Positions 40,775-41,674 of a stretch of DNA of 41,674 bases are shown here, one piece after another. The notes below the pieces were generated by a model. The model had not been told where the DNA came from and did no database searches. It saw only the letters and a list, made by a program, of their open reading frames with translations. Positions within the stretch are counted from its first letter, which is position 1. Each line of letters begins with the position of its first letter. Made by a program: the position numbers and the translations under genes. The stretch is from Myxococcales bacterium (lineage in GTDB: Bacteria > Myxococcota_A > Polyangia > Haliangiales > Haliangiaceae), in NCBI GenBank assembly GCA_028287115.1, contig JAQBQF010000256.1, positions 1-41,674 on the forward strand, written 5' to 3'.

Positions 40775-41674
40775 ATGGTGGCCGCGGTCTGTCCGCGATG
40801 TGGGGATGTCATGGCTTTGCACGAAGGCAAAGCAAACGTCACCACGTCTGGTATCGAGCTCTGGCATCCGAGCTGTTGGATCATGCGCAACGCGCGCCCC
40901 GCCGAGATGATCACGCTCGACGTGCCGCAACATCCGCCGCGAGCGATCGGCAAGATCGTCGCGAGGGTCTCGTTGTCGTCGATGGTCGTCATCATGCTCG
41001 CGCAGTTCGCGTGGCTCGAGCACACGTTGCCCTCCGCGTCGCTCGCGAACATCGAGATCGACGTTCGCGAGTCGTTGGCGCCTCGCACGAATGGCGCTTC
41101 GCGCGAGCTCGTCCCGCTGCGGCCCATGCGCGTCGACACCGCGCAACAAGCGAGGTATCCGGTGCCGCTCGTTGATGGCCAGCCGCTCGACGAGCTGTTT
41201 CCATCGCTCCGCGAGTGGAAGCATCCGGTCACCAACAGCCCCGAGCTGATGCCGGAGCAATACGGTCGCAAGTTCGGTTCGCCGAGGCCGACCCTCGAGA
41301 CGATTCGCCCGGAGTGCGGAGAGGGGCACTGCGGCATCGATCTCGATGGTCCGCGCGGCCGTCCGATCGTCGCAGTCGCCGACGGCATCGTCGTGCGCGT
41401 CGAGCATAGCGAGCTCGGGCTCGATGGTCGCAGCGGCCGTTACGTCCGCATCGAGCACGACGACGGCACGCTCACCGCGTACATGCACCTCGACGACATC
41501 GCCGACGGCCTCCAAGTTCGCGATCGCGTGCAGGCCGGTCAGTACATCGGCACGCTCGGCGCGACGGCGGTGTTCACCGCACCGCCACACTGTCACTTCA
41601 GCCTCGAGATCCCGAATCATCCGGGCCTCCACGGCGACAACACGGACACGCACTACGTCGATCCGGCCCCGTTC
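40775..41674 (+). CDS. Membrane-anchored M23 (LytM-type) metallopeptidase, cut at the window end
   Basis: The frame runs off the window after 300 codons. Residues 1-40 hold a possible zinc-ribbon-like start (CPRCGD at 6-11, HPSCW at 31-35; only three Cys, so incomplete). A single hydrophobic segment (about 61-80) would anchor it in the inner membrane with the rest outside. The M23 domain covers about 160-300, with Zn ligands His185 and Asp189 (GHCGIDLDG), His238 (YMHLDD) and the HxH pair His272/His274 (PPHCHFSLEI). All catalytic positions are present, so it should be an active endopeptidase cutting peptidoglycan cross-links. ATG 40775 is the first in-frame start after the upstream hairpin; no clear ribosome binding site is seen. 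Confidence 0.88.
   Translation, partial: MVAAVCPRCGDVMALHEGKANVTTSGIELWHPSCWIMRNARPAEMITLDVPQHPPRAIGKIVARVSLSSMVVIMLAQFAWLEHTLPSASLANIEIDVRESLAPRTNGASRELVPLRPMRVDTAQQARYPVPLVDGQPLDELFPSLREWKHPVTNSPELMPEQYGRKFGSPRPTLETIRPECGEGHCGIDLDGPRGRPIVAVADGIVVRVEHSELGLDGRSGRYVRIEHDDGTLTAYMHLDDIADGLQVRDRVQAGQYIGTLGATAVFTAPPHCHFSLEIPNHPGLHGDNTDTHYVDPAPF

Overview
The window is GC-rich and almost wholly coding. It looks like a myxobacterial chromosome (Myxococcota, most likely the Kofleriaceae/Haliangium side). This rests on many lipoproteins with no obvious relatives, a giant TPR protein, paired EutN/CcmL-type shell genes away from any other shell genes, and G/C at third codon positions throughout. The assignment is inference; there is no rRNA or other marker gene here. 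I saw no tRNA, rRNA, CRISPR array, insertion sequence or phage gene, and no gene-free stretch longer than about 170 bp.

Layout. 1-1264 (-): pyruvate kinase, cut by the window edge. 1335-7477 (+): an envelope group of a 5'-nucleotidase-like lipoprotein, a second lipoprotein and an outer-membrane barrel (overlapping or 17 bp apart), then a 3D-domain protein. 7525-33962 (-): 26 kb with every gene on one strand. In transcription order it holds a DUF2171 protein and a small helical protein; transglutaminase-DUF2126, DUF2126, circularly permuted ATP-grasp and alpha-E genes; a PA14-like lipoprotein; a glutaminase-like/transglutaminase fusion; a lipoprotein; an FMN-dependent 2-hydroxyacid oxidase; a P-loop NTPase; a TPR protein of about 2,826 residues; two bacterial-microcompartment pentamer (BMC-P) genes; a class II aldolase; a DUF1223 protein; and a small lipoprotein. 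34128-37683 (+): argC, a fused argJ-argB gene and argR, each overlapping the next by 4 bp, behind an AT-rich palindrome that is a good ArgR operator candidate. 37751-41674: a CoA-binding protein (-), two lipoproteins (+) and a membrane-anchored M23 peptidase cut by the window end.

Two systems stand out. The first (22.2-33.3 kb) matches the amidoligase neighbourhood predicted by comparative genomics: circularly permuted ATP-grasp, alpha-E, transglutaminases and DUF2126. It is thought to make and process an unknown peptide-like product. Here it carries unusual features: two tandem DUF2126 genes, one with a changed motif; a glutaminase-like domain without its nucleophilic cysteine fused to a transglutaminase; and a PA14 lipoprotein in the middle. 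The second (8.8-10.2 kb) is a small satellite microcompartment operon of two different BMC-P vertex proteins and a class II aldolase, translationally coupled, whose aldolase has a C-terminal tail resembling an encapsulation peptide. The ArgJ-ArgB fusion is also notable, because its kinase half has Glu where the nucleotide-binding Lys is expected.
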